Shown: piece by piece, positions 45,262-55,232 of the stretch
Layout of the letters: each line of letters begins with the position of its first letter
Position numbering within the stretch: position 1 is the stretch's first letter
Assembly (NCBI RefSeq): GCF_019134595.1
Contig: NZ_CP077771.1
Span: 496,001 to 560,000, forward strand
Origin: Pseudoalteromonas shioyasakiensis
GTDB lineage: Bacteria > Pseudomonadota > Gammaproteobacteria > Enterobacterales > Alteromonadaceae
Direction of reading: 5' to 3'
Length of the DNA: 64,000 bases
Program-made: the position numbers and the translations under genes
Notes under the pieces: model-generated
What the model saw: the letters and a program-made list of their open reading frames with translations, nothing else
What the model was told of the DNA's origin: nothing
Database searches by the model: none

Positions 45262-47184
45262 TTACTTGTCGTCTTTCACTTCTTCGAACTCTGCATCAAC
45301 AACATCGTCATCTTGTTTTGCAGAAGATTGCTGTGCACCTGCATCCGCACCACCTTGTTGTTGCTGTGCTTTAGCTTGTGCAATTTCCATTAGCTTTTGT
45401 GACTTCTCAGCAAGAGCTTGAGTTTTTGCTTCAATCTCTTCTTTGTTATCACTCTTAATCGCCGCTTCTAGCTCTGTAAGCGCAGCTTCGATTGCTTCTT
45501 TATCTTCTGCAGGTAATGCATCACCCGCTTCTTCGATTTGCTTGCGTGTACCGTGAACCATTGCATCAGCTTGGTTACGAGTTGCTACTAGCTCTTCGAA
45601 TTTTTTATCTTCTTCAGCGTGCGCTTCAGCATCACGAACCATTTTTTCTACTTCATCGTCGCTTAGACCTGAAGAAGCTTGGATTGTGATCTTCTGCTCT
45701 TTACCTGTATCTTTATCTTTAGCAGATACATGTAAGATACCGTCCGCATCTACGTCGAATGTTACTTCGATTTGTGGTGTACCACGTTGTGCTGGGCGAA
45801 TACCTTCTAGGTTAAATTGACCTAGTGATTTGTTATCGCTTGAACGCTTACGCTCACCTTGTAATACGTGAATCGTTACCGCTGATTGGTTGTCTTCAGC
45901 TGTTGAGAAAACTTGTGATTTCTTAGTAGGAATCGTCGTGTTTTTCTCAATTAGAGCTGTCATTACTTGACCCATAGTCTCGATACCTAGTGATAACGGA
46001 GATACGTCAAGTAGCAGTACATCTTTAACGTCACCAGCTAGTACACCACCTTGAATCGCTGCACCTACTGCAACTGCTTCATCTGGGTTAACATCTTTAC
46101 GAGGCTCTTTACCAAAGAACTCAGCAACTGTTTTTTGTACTAAAGGCATACGTGTTTGACCACCAACAAGGATGATGTCATTTACGTCGCTTACTGATAA
46201 ATCAGCGTCAGCTAGTGCACGCTTAAGTGGCTCGATTGACTTAGTTACTAAGTCTTCAACAAGTGACTCAAGTTTTGCACGAGTAACTTTAACGTTCATG
46301 TGCTTAGGACCAGTTGCGTCAGCAGTCACGTACGGTAAGTTAACTTCTGTTTGCTGTGCAGAAGAAAGTTCAATCTTCGCTTTTTCAGCAGCTTCTTTAA
46401 CACGTTGCATTGCAAGTGGATCAGTTTTAAGGTCGATACCTTGGTCTTTCTTGAACTCTTCAACTAAGTAGTTGATAACACGGTTATCAAAATCTTCACC
46501 ACCTAAGTGAGTGTCACCGTTAGTTGCAAGAACTTCAAACGTGTGCTCGCCTTCAACTTCGTCGATTTCGATGATAGAGATATCGAAAGTACCACCACCT
46601 AAGTCGTATACTGCAACAACGTTTTCACCTTTGTTTTTGTCCATGCCATATGCAAGTGCAGCGGCTGTTGGCTCATTGATGATACGTTTAACTTCAAGAC
46701 CAGCGATACGACCAGCATCTTTTGTAGCTTGACGTTGTGAGTCATTGAAGTATGCAGGAACTGTGATTACTGCTTCAGTAACCGCTTCACCTAGGAAGTC
46801 TTCTGCTGTTTTCTTCATTTTTTTCAGCACTTCTGCTGAAATTTGTGGTGCAGCACGTTTCTCGCCACGCGCTTCAACCCATGCATCACCGTTATCAGCT
46901 TTTACAATTTTAAAAGGCATGATACCGATATCGCGTTGTACTTCTTCGTCTTCAAAACGACGACCAATTAGACGCTTGATTGCAAATAATGTGTTAGTTG
47001 GGTTAGTTACTGCTTGGCGTTTTGCAGGTTGACCAACTAATGTTTCACCGTCTTGCGTGTATGCAATGATCGATGGTGTTGTGCGATCGCCTTCCGCGTT
47101 TTCAATAACGCGTGCTTTATCACCGTCTAGTACTGCTACACAAGAGTTAGTAGTACCTAAATCGATTCCAATAATTCTACCCAT
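45262..47184 (-). CDS. dnaK: Chaperone protein DnaK (Hsp70)
   Basis: This 640-residue Hsp70 matches E. coli DnaK length (638). Seen: [14 protein letters not shown] with the ATP-binding loop, the segment [33 protein letters not shown], the linker [15 protein letters not shown], and the EEV-type tail [11 protein letters not shown] strong GGAGA precedes the ATG and a heat-shock promoter lies upstream. grpE is not adjacent: the divergent neighbour is a thioesterase gene. Its presence near a plasmid-type origin is discussed as a finding. Confidence 0.98.
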   Translation of the reverse strand: MGRIIGIDLGTTNSCVAVLDGDKARVIENAEGDRTTPSIIAYTQDGETLVGQPAKRQAVTNPTNTLFAIKRLIGRRFEDEEVQRDIGIMPFKIVKADNGDAWVEARGEKRAAPQISAEVLKKMKKTAEDFLGEAVTEAVITVPAYFNDSQRQATKDAGRIAGLEVKRIINEPTAAALAYGMDKNKGENVVAVYDLGGGTFDISIIEIDEVEGEHTFEVLATNGDTHLGGEDFDNRVINYLVEEFKKDQGIDLKTDPLAMQRVKEAAEKAKIELSSAQQTEVNLPYVTADATGPKHMNVKVTRAKLESLVEDLVTKSIEPLKRALADADLSVSDVNDIILVGGQTRMPLVQKTVAEFFGKEPRKDVNPDEAVAVGAAIQGGVLAGDVKDVLLLDVSPLSLGIETMGQVMTALIEKNTTIPTKKSQVFSTAEDNQSAVTIHVLQGERKRSSDNKSLGQFNLEGIRPAQRGTPQIEVTFDVDADGILHVSAKDKDTGKEQKITIQASSGLSDDEVEKMVRDAEAHAEEDKKFEELVATRNQADAMVHGTRKQIEEAGDALPAEDKEAIEAALTELEAAIKSDNKEEIEAKTQALAEKSQKLMEIAQAKAQQQQGGADAGAQQSSAKQDDDVVDAEFEEVKDDK

Positions 47185-47229
47185 GAATCTTCTCCAACTT
47201 CAAAATTCGTTAAAACGTTCGATGACTAG

Positions 47230-47260
47230 TAGATAGGGGTGCAGGAAACTGAATTCAACT
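47230..47260 (-). promoter_or_regulatory. Heat-shock (sigma-32) promoter of dnaK
   Basis: On the minus strand AGTTGAA (-35-like; consensus CTTGAA) is followed after 14 bases by CCCCTATCTA (-10; consensus CCCCATnTA), about 45 bases before the dnaK ATG. This is the expected RpoH-type promoter. Confidence 0.7.
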
Positions 47261-47423
47261 GTAAAAATGAAAAAAATTTACTTTTTTTTGAAATATTTTC
47301 GAAATGGCCGTTTTTTCCACAAAAAGCGGTGTTTTCTCAGCCTGCTTGCAGGATAAACAAACTGGTCTGATGACCTTGGCTATGCTATAACAAACACCAT
47401 AACAATAAATGTTAAGGAAAATT

Positions 47424-48224
47424 ATGCATTTTGAACAATTACTCGCCATGGCAGCTGAACTAGGCAAAGACAAAACAAAAGTTATGCAGTTTCCAGAAAA
47501 CTGGTGCCAAGGTCGCACAGCGTTTGGTGGATTATCTGCAGCTTTATTATATCAAGCTATACGTCAGCATATCGATAGCTCTCGCCGTTTACTCTCTTTA
47601 AGCACTAACTTTGTTGGCCCGTTAATCGCTGACAATGATTTTTCAATCGACGTTGAAGTCTTACGTGAAGGCAAAAACAGTGCGCAGGTACTAGCAAAAG
47701 TGATTCAAAATGGCGATGTTTGTGTTATTACACAAGCCTGTTTTGGGGCTGAGCGTCAGTCCGATGTTCGTGTAGATGTCACTAAAACTATGCAGCTAAA
47801 ACCGGTTGATGAGCGTTTCATCCTACCTTATAAAGAAGGCGTGATGCCGGCATTTTTCCAACATGTGGCACTGTGTTTACAAGACGGTAATATGCCATTC
47901 TCTGGAGCAGACACCTCACATTTAGGTGGTTGGATGAAATTCAAACATGTGCCAGAGCAAATGAATGAAGCCCATATCATCGCCCTAACAGATGCATGGC
48001 CACCAACCTTATTACAAATGTATAAGCAACCTGCACCAGCAAGTAGTATGTCGTGGTACATAGAATTTGTAGAAGAACCTGCAATTGCCCATGATGCTTG
48101 GATTGGCTACGAAGCGGTTACACATCACAGTAAAGATGGCTATGGTCTAGAAGATGGCTGTATTTGGAGTGAAGACGGTAAGCTGATTGCATTGAGCCGC
48201 CAAACTGTCGCGCTATTCGCGTAA
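47424..48224 (+). CDS. Acyl-CoA thioesterase-family protein (double hotdog)
   Basis: This protein has about 266 residues from the ATG at 47424, which has AAGGA upstream; an in-frame ATG at 47409 is less likely as it lies before that site. It has two hotdog-fold halves of the TesB-like/4HBT_3 type: GRTAFGGLSAALLYQAIRQH, LLSLSTNFVGPL, and the C-terminal AHDAWIGYEAVTHHSKDGYGLEDGCIW followed by LIALSRQTVALF. It probably hydrolyses acyl-CoA esters; chain length preference is unknown. It is divergent from dnaK and overlaps the tail of the next minus gene by 12 bases. Confidence 0.85.
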   Translation: MHFEQLLAMAAELGKDKTKVMQFPENWCQGRTAFGGLSAALLYQAIRQHIDSSRRLLSLSTNFVGPLIADNDFSIDVEVLREGKNSAQVLAKVIQNGDVCVITQACFGAERQSDVRVDVTKTMQLKPVDERFILPYKEGVMPAFFQHVALCLQDGNMPFSGADTSHLGGWMKFKHVPEQMNEAHIIALTDAWPPTLLQMYKQPAPASSMSWYIEFVEEPAIAHDAWIGYEAVTHHSKDGYGLEDGCIWSEDGKLIALSRQTVALFA

Positions 48225-48989
48225 CTCAGGCTCAGAAAGCTGCGCGTACTCAGTACCATCAAGGCGAATAATTGCTTGATATTCGCCTGACTCAATGATC
48301 TCACCAAGGCCCAAATTAAAGGTATTTTTTAACGTTTTACTGTAAAAAAAAGCAGGTCTTGGTGCTTCTTTGAAAATTGCATGCACAGCAAAAGGTTTTA
48401 CCTCTGCGCTTTGTTTATACTTCTCAAAGTAATATAAAAACACTCGGCGCTCTAAGATAATTACATCGACCCAGCCTTTCATAAGGTGATCAACTTGCGC
48501 TTCTTGGTTTACCACTTCTTCGTAAGAGCGCAAAATATTGGTAACTGACTTAAAAGGTGCTTCAATAAAATTAGTCGCATTTTGAAAGGCAAGCACGCTT
48601 TTACCTGCTAAATCGTAGATACTATTAATCTTAAGATCTTTATCAGCAAGACTAACCGCCACATTTTGATAGCGAAGAAGTTCATCGCTCTTATATATGT
48701 GTGAAGTAAGTACAGGTGGGAAGTTCAGCGCAATATCAACCTTGCCCTGCATAAGCTGCTGCTCAGCACGCTTATTAGACATATATTGAATACTGATATT
48801 AGAGATGCCTTGCGACTTAAAAGCAGCTTTCAATATTTCAAGTTGAATGCCACTGTTAGTGTCTTGAATAACGTAAGGAGGTAGAGACGAGCTTGCAGCA
48901 ACAACAATGGGTTTTTGCCTATTTGGCTCAGATAAACACTCACCTTTCACACTAACAAACAACATTAAAAGGATAAATAATTGCTTCAC
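48213..48989 (-). CDS. Periplasmic solute-binding protein (amino-acid type), orphan
   Basis: This 258-residue secreted protein has a signal peptide (MKQLFILLMLFVSVKG) and a type II periplasmic-binding fold of the PBPb/SBP_bac_3 class: VVAASSSLPPYVIQDTNSGIQLEILKA-type start, QLMQGKVDIALNFPP, and a C-terminal LGLGEIIESGEYQAI. No ABC permease or ATPase is adjacent, so it may be a sensor or serve a distant transporter. A single cysteine lies at the signal-peptide end (GEC), but not in a clear lipobox. Confidence 0.8.
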   Translation of the reverse strand: MKQLFILLMLFVSVKGECLSEPNRQKPIVVAASSSLPPYVIQDTNSGIQLEILKAAFKSQGISNISIQYMSNKRAEQQLMQGKVDIALNFPPVLTSHIYKSDELLRYQNVAVSLADKDLKINSIYDLAGKSVLAFQNATNFIEAPFKSVTNILRSYEEVVNQEAQVDHLMKGWVDVIILERRVFLYYFEKYKQSAEVKPFAVHAIFKEAPRPAFFYSKTLKNTFNLGLGEIIESGEYQAIIRLDGTEYAQLSEPELRE

Positions 48990-49129
48990 TGCTCACCTTA
49001 AGGAATTAAATGAATTAAAAAGCGTAATCGCTTTGTACAAATATTAGCTTATATTAAACAAAGGTGCATTTGAATTTATACACTATTTGGTGCAAACTTA
49101 ACTAAGTTCTTGTTTAAGAGACCCTAAGT

Positions 49130-50368
49130 TTGCAAACAGCCTGTCCTAGCTGCGATCTTGTCATTGAGATCCCACACTTAAGTGCAAAACAAGTGGCAAT
49201 ATGCCCTCATTGCAATACAAAGCTTTCGGCATCGCAAGCTAACCAAGATAGTATGGTAGTAGCACTGAGTTTAAGTGCTATTGTTATGCTACTGAGTAGT
49301 ATGTTTTATCCATTCCTGTCTTTTACCAGTAGTGGCATTACTCAAACAATCACCTTACCCGATGCCGCACGTATTCTATTTAATTACGACAACGACTTTT
49401 TAGGTTTGTTCATCGACACCAGTATTATTGGTCTGCCCTTATTGCTATTAGTACTCATAATTCCTTTGCATTTAGGCTTATTAAAAGCGCTACCGTATCA
49501 ATGGGGAAAAAGACTGTTAAAAACCACCTTTGCGTTAGAACCTTGGATCATGTCAGAGATTTTTTTAATTGGCGTAATGGTCAGTATGGTAAAAATCATG
49601 TCGATGGCTGATATTGAATTTGGTGTAAGCTTTTGGGCTTATAGCGCATTTGTTATTTGTTATGTGGCAGCCACAGCAAAATTAAATAAGCACACCTTAT
49701 GGCAACAATTAAAAGAACCTGAGTATATAGAACAAACACAGCCAAACACGCGTGCTATTGATCAAGGTTTAAGAGCATGTCATGTTTGTGGACAATTGTG
49801 CGCGACCGAAACCTGTTCACGTTGCGACTCTAAAACTTACAGTCGCAACCCTTTTAGTGTGCAAAAAGCCGCTGCATGGTTATTAACCTCAGTGGCCTGT
49901 TATATTCCTGCCAATGTCTATCCTATTATGTATACCACGAGCCTTGGCGATGAAACCCCATCGACAATTATTGGTGGCGTAATGATTTTATGGAATAGTG
50001 GTTCGTACCCTATCGCAATGATCATCTTTTTAGCGAGTGTGGTTGTTCCCCTTGCCAAAGCGCTAATATTAAGTTTTTTATGCTTTATGGTGATGAGGCC
50101 AGCAAACAGACAAACTAAAAGCTATACACGTATCTACCAATTGACTGAATTTATTGGCAAATGGTCAATGATCGATGTATTTGTTGTGGCGATTCTAGTA
50201 GCCTTAGTACAACTAGGAAACTTAATGTCAGTAACACCTGGCATTGGCACAATATTTTTTACGACCATGGTTATATGCCAAATGTTGGCAGCCCATGCGT
50301 TTGATCCACGCTTATTGTGGGATAACCCAGATAACTTAAGTACTGCGAAACAAGAGACCTTGGCATGA
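49130..50368 (+). CDS. pqiA: Paraquat-inducible protein A (PqiA/LetA family)
   Basis: This 412-residue inner membrane protein has two PqiA units, each a zinc-ribbon-like CxxC pair (CPSC and CPHC at about 5-28; CHVC and CSRC at about 224-242) followed by four membrane helices. The TTG start is the only possible start before the first zinc ribbon because an in-frame TAA lies 15 bases upstream. The downstream gene overlaps by four bases. PqiA works with the MCE protein PqiB in lipid trafficking across the envelope. Confidence 0.92.
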   Translation: MQTACPSCDLVIEIPHLSAKQVAICPHCNTKLSASQANQDSMVVALSLSAIVMLLSSMFYPFLSFTSSGITQTITLPDAARILFNYDNDFLGLFIDTSIIGLPLLLLVLIIPLHLGLLKALPYQWGKRLLKTTFALEPWIMSEIFLIGVMVSMVKIMSMADIEFGVSFWAYSAFVICYVAATAKLNKHTLWQQLKEPEYIEQTQPNTRAIDQGLRACHVCGQLCATETCSRCDSKTYSRNPFSVQKAAAWLLTSVACYIPANVYPIMYTTSLGDETPSTIIGGVMILWNSGSYPIAMIIFLASVVVPLAKALILSFLCFMVMRPANRQTKSYTRIYQLTEFIGKWSMIDVFVVAILVALVQLGNLMSVTPGIGTIFFTTMVICQMLAAHAFDPRLLWDNPDNLSTAKQETLA

Positions 50369-52020
50369 GCGAAACCGCTAAAATAAAAACAGCGCCAAAT
50401 ATATCAGCAATCTGGATCATTCCAGTTATTGCCTTATTAATTGGCGCATGGATGTTGTACCAGTATCAAGCAAATAAAGGCACCACCATTTTTATCAAAA
50501 TGCCTCATGCAGAAGGTATTGTGGCTGGTAAAACAGAAATAAAAGTACGTAGTGTGAAGATTGGCCAAATCGACCATGTTCGTTTATCAGATAAACAAAA
50601 TAGCGTTATTGCAAGGGCGCAAATCGATAAACATTATGATGATTTACTGACAGATGATGCGAAAATTTGGGTTGTAAAACCACGAATTGATGACACGGGT
50701 ATTAGCGGCATGAGTACCCTACTCTCTGGTGTGTATTTAGAATTTGCACCGGGAGAGAGTAAAAAGCTGGCCGAAAGATTTGAGCTACAAGATGAACCGG
50801 CTCTAATTGGTAAAGATGTAAAAGGTGGGCGCTTCACCCTATTAAGTTATAACGCAGAAGTGCTTGATGTGAGTACCGGTATTTACTTTAAAGATTACAA
50901 AATTGGCCAAATAGAAACCGCCACCTTTGATTGGAAGAATCAAGCGATGAAATATGGCATTTTTATCAATGAGCCATACCAAAACTTGATCACCTTAAAC
51001 TCTATTTTCTGGGTAAACTCAGGCATCGAAATAGACCTATCTGCAGATGGTATTAATGTTAATACAGGCTCGTTAAGTAAATTGCTCAAAGGCGGTATTT
51101 CTGTTGGTATTCCTGAGCAACAAGCGCCCGGTGAAGTGGCCAGTAACGGCCATAGCTTTTCTTTAAGTAATAGCTACAAAGCCGCTTTAGAAGAACGCTT
51201 TTACGATTTTGACTACTACTTAATCGACTTTGAGCAATCAATTCGCGGCTTACGCGCTGGCGCTCCTGTAGAATACCGAGGTATGCGTATTGGTAGTGTG
51301 GTTGAAGCACCTGCAAGTGTCATAATAGATGGCAAACCTGCGCACTTTAGAACCGATAATACCGCAGTACCTGCCCTGATAAAAATTGAATATGGGCGCC
51401 TCTACCACGACAGTGCAGCAGCACGCGAGTTTTGGTACTCGAGTTTAGATGGTTGGATCAAAAATGGTCTTCGAGCGTCTTTAAAGCCGGGTAACTTACT
51501 CACTGGCGCAGTGTACGTTGACTTAGATATTTACGATAATGCAGAGCCTGCCGAATTAAAAACAATTGCCGAGTACACTGTATTCCCGAGTGTATCAAGT
51601 GGTATTACGGTCATAGCTGACCAAGTCTCTGATGTATTAAATAAAGTGAATAATCTTAAAATTGAAGATAGCTTAGCGCAAATGCAAACCACCTTTGCCG
51701 AGTACCAAGCGCTTGCTCATGATATGAGAGAGCTACTAAATAAACAAGATACGCAAGACTTACCGGGTGATATTAATCGCAACTTTGCAGAAATGACTAA
51801 GAGCATGCAACAGTTCGATAAAACTATGAAACAATTTGAAAAAACCATGGCAAGTTACGAACAAGGTTCAACATTCCACCAGCAGTTGCAAACGACTTTA
51901 TCTGAATTTAAACGTTTAAGTGAAGAGCTACAGCCATTCACACGAGGTTTAAACCAGCAACCTAATATGTTGATCTTTGATAAGGAGCTACCTGCCGATC
52001 CAACGCCGAGGAAACAATAA
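50365..52020 (+). CDS. pqiB: MCE-domain lipid-transport protein PqiB
   Basis: This 551-residue protein has one N-terminal membrane helix and three MCE domains (about 42-135, 160-220, 283-390) followed by a long C-terminal coiled coil. This is the PqiB layout (E. coli 546), which forms a syringe-like periplasmic tube from stacked MCE rings. Seen: MPHAEGIVAGKTEIKVRSVKIGQ and IRGLRAGAPVEYRGMRIG. It is translationally coupled on both sides. Confidence 0.94.
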   Translation: MSETAKIKTAPNISAIWIIPVIALLIGAWMLYQYQANKGTTIFIKMPHAEGIVAGKTEIKVRSVKIGQIDHVRLSDKQNSVIARAQIDKHYDDLLTDDAKIWVVKPRIDDTGISGMSTLLSGVYLEFAPGESKKLAERFELQDEPALIGKDVKGGRFTLLSYNAEVLDVSTGIYFKDYKIGQIETATFDWKNQAMKYGIFINEPYQNLITLNSIFWVNSGIEIDLSADGINVNTGSLSKLLKGGISVGIPEQQAPGEVASNGHSFSLSNSYKAALEERFYDFDYYLIDFEQSIRGLRAGAPVEYRGMRIGSVVEAPASVIIDGKPAHFRTDNTAVPALIKIEYGRLYHDSAAAREFWYSSLDGWIKNGLRASLKPGNLLTGAVYVDLDIYDNAEPAELKTIAEYTVFPSVSSGITVIADQVSDVLNKVNNLKIEDSLAQMQTTFAEYQALAHDMRELLNKQDTQDLPGDINRNFAEMTKSMQQFDKTMKQFEKTMASYEQGSTFHQQLQTTLSEFKRLSEELQPFTRGLNQQPNMLIFDKELPADPTPRKQ

Positions 52021-52631
52021 TGAACTATAAACTCTGTGCTTCAGTGGCATCAGTGCTGTTACTTTCGGCCTGCAGTCAAACGTCATTCTCGACCATTGAG
52101 TATTATCAATTTTCGCAGCCAATAGTCGCTAAGCAACGCCTAGCTGAGAATACACAAGCACAGCTCAGAATTAACACCGTACAGTTACGAGGTGCGCTTA
52201 ATAATCGTGGCATTGCAATGGTTCTCGAAAACAACAGGGTCAATGCTGCTAACTACCATTTATGGAGCGAATCACCGGATTTAATGTTAACCGCCAGTGC
52301 CCATCAACAACTTTATACTGAACTTGATAATTGGATGGTAATAAAAGGTTTACCGGTGATCACCGATTTAGATCAGCAAAGTTTCTATGAATTAGAATAT
52401 GAGCTACATCACTTTAACGGCGATGAACAAGGCAATGCCAACATTGCTGGGCTTTGGCGTTTATACTATACAAACCCTGAGTCGGGCCGAAAGTTAAAGG
52501 CCGTCAATTACTTCAATGAACTTACGCCATTACAAGACAGTGATTACGAAGGACTTGTCGCAACACTTGAGTCAACGTGGCTAAAGGTCAACAAACAAGT
52601 TGCAAACGAGGTATCAAAGCTTGCTCTTTAA
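52020..52631 (+). CDS. pqiC: Outer-membrane lipoprotein PqiC
   Basis: This 203-residue lipoprotein (MNYKLCASVASVLLLSAC, lipidated Cys18) is of the DUF330/ABC-type auxiliary family. Seen: YYQFSQ, NRGIAMVLENNRVNAANYHLWSESP. Its ATG overlaps the pqiB stop (TAATG). PqiC links the PqiB tube to the outer membrane. It overlaps the following GNAT gene tail to tail by 18 bases. Confidence 0.92.
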   Translation: MNYKLCASVASVLLLSACSQTSFSTIEYYQFSQPIVAKQRLAENTQAQLRINTVQLRGALNNRGIAMVLENNRVNAANYHLWSESPDLMLTASAHQQLYTELDNWMVIKGLPVITDLDQQSFYELEYELHHFNGDEQGNANIAGLWRLYYTNPESGRKLKAVNYFNELTPLQDSDYEGLVATLESTWLKVNKQVANEVSKLAL

Positions 52632-53105
52632 TAAGAGTTTTAGAGGCTGATTGTCATCGTTAATGATGACATCGCCTAGAAATTCAAAGCCAAGTTTCTG
52701 TAACACTTTCTGTGAGCCAATATTTGTTTGCGAGGTTATTGCTGCAAGTACACCAAGTTCTAATACGTGCTTTTTTGCCATCAATAACCTAGCAGCAGCT
52801 GTAATGATCCCCTTGCCTTCATACTTAGCTAACAAGGCAAATCCTAAATCGGGGATAGCTAACGCATCGCGCTGAAAGAGCCCCACCATACCAACCGGTG
52901 TACCATTTGCTAAACAAACAATGTAGCTACCAAAACCAAATTGCTGGTGGCTATTTATAAACGTTTGTTGAATATAATGCTCAGCTTGTGCGAGCGTATT
53001 AATGTTTTTATTACCAATATGCTCTAAGAATGTTGCTTGGTTTAAAAGTTCAACAATAAAGGTTGCATCATCTGGCTGTCCGGCACGCAAATATATATCT
53101 AACAT
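52614..53105 (-). CDS. GNAT-family N-acetyltransferase (RimJ/RimL type)
   Basis: This 163-residue acetyltransferase has the GNAT fold: LRAGQPDDATFIVELLN, GMVGLFQRDALAIPDLGFALLAKYEGKGIITAAARLLM (acetyl-CoA-binding strand and helix) and QTNIGSQKVLQKLGFEFLGD, the asparagine-containing motif of RimJ/RimL-like enzymes. The acceptor is unknown. It follows the Nudix gene by 3 bases, so the two form an operon. Confidence 0.88.
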   Translation of the reverse strand: MLDIYLRAGQPDDATFIVELLNQATFLEHIGNKNINTLAQAEHYIQQTFINSHQQFGFGSYIVCLANGTPVGMVGLFQRDALAIPDLGFALLAKYEGKGIITAAARLLMAKKHVLELGVLAAITSQTNIGSQKVLQKLGFEFLGDVIINDDNQPLKLLLKSKL

Positions 53106-53108
53106 GAG

Positions 53109-53513
53109 TTAAAACACCTTACTAACGACGTCATTGCTAAAATTAAGGCAGTCGAGAACACGCTCTTTTTGTACTTTAGATAACTCATCAATATCAAAGT
53201 AGCCATACTCTGTGTGCTCATCGCTCAACATTATCTCAGCACCCTCAGCCATATGAGCACGGAAAATAAACGCATGGGAGTTAAACGCTGTGTGATAATA
53301 AACACCACTTAAATAAGCAATGTCTACGTCACAATTAAGCTCTTCTTGGCATTCACGAAGTAACGCTTGATGAATGGTTTCTCCTTTATCTAAAGCCCCG
53401 CCAGGTAATCCCCAACTTTTTTGACCATAATTAGCTTTTAGTAATAACACTTGCCCTTGGTTGTTAGTGATAACCGCATGACTACTGAGTCTGTATGTAT
53501 CTGAAAATGCCAT
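53109..53513 (-). CDS. Nudix hydrolase
   Basis: This 134-residue protein has the Nudix box GGALDKGETIHQALLRECQEE, abbreviated: G, E, R-E and EE are present at the expected spacing, but the glycine after EE is Asn (EELN). It should hydrolyse a nucleoside diphosphate linked to some moiety; the substrate is unknown. It is the first gene of a two-gene operon with the GNAT enzyme. Confidence 0.9.
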   Translation of the reverse strand: MAFSDTYRLSSHAVITNNQGQVLLLKANYGQKSWGLPGGALDKGETIHQALLRECQEELNCDVDIAYLSGVYYHTAFNSHAFIFRAHMAEGAEIMLSDEHTEYGYFDIDELSKVQKERVLDCLNFSNDVVSKVF

Positions 53514-53648
53514 AAACCTTAGCTTAATAAAGTTAAAAAAGTAATACAGTTGAAGAGTGTAAAATAATTATCATCGCAATAAAAATTCTTATTGACTAAA
53601 TTAATATTCAGGATTATTTTCCTTGCGATGTTTTGGGCAAAACAAAAG

Positions 53649-53800
53649 CAGTATACCCTCTATACTGTCTGGCGCCAGCCAACGCAGGCACTTTCCCTAA
53701 TGGGTCCATAAAAGTGTGTTCGCGTAAAGCAGTTACTTGAGTCTATAGACTTCTGATTTCTGTAAGCAATCTCGCATTGCTTAACTGTGTGAAAAATATA
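53649..53800 (+). ncRNA. Structured leader of the NhaC gene, candidate cis-regulatory RNA
   Basis: Five helices in a row can be read: CAGTATA/TATACTG (53649-53667), CTGGCGCCAG (53669-53678), CACTTTCCC...GGG...AAAGTG (53689-53716), the perfect palindrome AGTCTATAGACT (53740-53751) and AAGCAAT/ATTGCTT (53764-53782). The last ends 18 bases before the ATG. The density of helices suggests a regulated leader, perhaps a riboswitch. I do not recognise its class (it lacks lysine-riboswitch motifs). Confidence 0.4.
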
Positions 53801-55183
53801 ATGCAAGAACCTTCTGCGTTAAGTTTACTGCCGCCAGTATTGGTGGTGGTTTTGGCCGTATTTTTACGCCGCCCTATTTTATCTTTACTAATTGGTGCTT
53901 TGTTTGGTTTAGCCATGCTAGGACCAACCGCTGTGTTAGCCAATTTTGCTGATATTTCATTAAAGGTAATGCAAGACGAAACCATTGCTTGGCTAATTTT
54001 AGTCTGTGGTGGGTTTGGTGCATTAATCGCTTTATTAGTAAGAACCGGGGGGGCAAGTGCCTTCGCCGAATTAGCGTTAAAGTTTGCCAAAGGCCAGCGC
54101 TCATCGTTGGTGATGACATTTGTGCTAGGTGTGATTATTTTTATTGATGATTACTTAAATGCATTAACCGTCGGTGAAACCATGAAACGTATCACCGATA
54201 AGTTTAAAATTAGCCGTGAAATGCTCGCTTACGTTGTTGACTCAACAGCTGCGCCTATCTGTGTGCTGGTACCACTCTCTACATGGGCCGTTTTTTTTGG
54301 TGGCTTGTTAGTTGATAATAATGTTGCACCAGAGGGTCAAGGTATTGCCGTCTACATTCAAGCAATCCCTTATATGTTATACGCTTGGTTTGCAGTCATT
54401 GTTGTATTACTGGTTAGCTTAAATGTCATCCCTGCTTTTGGTCCGATGAAAAAAGCACAACTACGTGCCATGAATAATCAAATCGAGATCTCGAATAGCC
54501 AATACACGGATGTTCAAACAGCGGATGAATACGCAGTAAAAGCAGCAGAAGAAAACTTTGAAACAGCCGCTTCAAACGGCAAACTCTATAACTTTTTAGT
54601 GCCGATAGTTTTACTTGTTGCATTTACTGTTTACTTTGACATTGACGTATACAAAGGATTGCTTGCAACCTTTGCCGTTGTTTTACCTTTTTATATGTTA
54701 CAAAAGTTGATGACATTGTCAGAACTCGTTGAGCGTATGCTTGATGGTTTTAAAAGTATGATCCCCGCTATTGGGACTGTGGTTGCAGCATTTATATTTA
54801 AAGATGTGTGTGACCAATTAATGCTTCCGCAATATGTCATTAATACATTAAGCCCTTATATGACGGCGCAGTACCTACCTGCGGTGGTATTCTTAGCAAT
54901 GGCAGTACTTGCTTTTGCAACGGGTTCGAGCTGGGGGATTTTCGCGGTAACGATTCCTATTGTAATGCCACTGGCTTACGCAATTGATGCCAATATTCCT
55001 TTAGTGATTGGCGCTTTATTGTCAGCGTCGTCATTTGGTAGTCAAGCGTGCTTCTATTCTGATTCCACGGTTCTTGCCGCACAAGGCTCTGGGTGTGATT
55101 TAGTCAGCCATGCTATCACGCAACTGCCTTATACCTTACTTGCTGCAACCGCTGCATTTATAGGATTTTTGCTTATCGCATAA
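53801..55183 (+). CDS. NhaC-family Na+/H+ antiporter
   Basis: This protein has about 460 residues from the ATG at 53801; an in-frame TTG at 53777 lies inside a hairpin and would give a non-hydrophobic extension. It is an NhaC/ArsB-IT superfamily transporter with about 11 membrane segments. Seen: FIDDYLNALTVG, DSTAAPICVLVPLSTWAVF, FATGSSWGIFAVTIPIVMPLA and SSFGSQACFYSDSTVLAAQ, characteristic of the family. Members exchange Na+ for H+ or carry amino and organic acids, so the substrate is not fixed. The structured leader suggests regulation at RNA level. Confidence 0.88.
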   Translation: MQEPSALSLLPPVLVVVLAVFLRRPILSLLIGALFGLAMLGPTAVLANFADISLKVMQDETIAWLILVCGGFGALIALLVRTGGASAFAELALKFAKGQRSSLVMTFVLGVIIFIDDYLNALTVGETMKRITDKFKISREMLAYVVDSTAAPICVLVPLSTWAVFFGGLLVDNNVAPEGQGIAVYIQAIPYMLYAWFAVIVVLLVSLNVIPAFGPMKKAQLRAMNNQIEISNSQYTDVQTADEYAVKAAEENFETAASNGKLYNFLVPIVLLVAFTVYFDIDVYKGLLATFAVVLPFYMLQKLMTLSELVERMLDGFKSMIPAIGTVVAAFIFKDVCDQLMLPQYVINTLSPYMTAQYLPAVVFLAMAVLAFATGSSWGIFAVTIPIVMPLAYAIDANIPLVIGALLSASSFGSQACFYSDSTVLAAQGSGCDLVSHAITQLPYTLLAATAAFIGFLLIA

Positions 55184-55187
55184 ATTA

Positions 55188-55215
55188 AAAAGCCCAAGCA
55201 AATGCTTGGGCTTTT
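55188..55215. terminator. Bidirectional terminator between nhaC and M16 peptidase gene
   Basis: AAAAGCCCAAGC and GCTTGGGCTTTT form a 12-bp stem with loop AAAT. Confidence 0.88.
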
Positions 55216-55232
55216 GTTTATCAACTATTAAG

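Noticed and set aside
45262..47184. Several long plus-strand frames antisense to dnaK and dnaJ
   Set aside because: They are by-products of the codon bias of conserved genes, lack ribosome-binding sites and resemble no family.
53649..53800. Lysine riboswitch assignment for the nhaC leader
   Set aside because: The conserved lysine-riboswitch junction motifs are not visible, so only a structured leader is reported.
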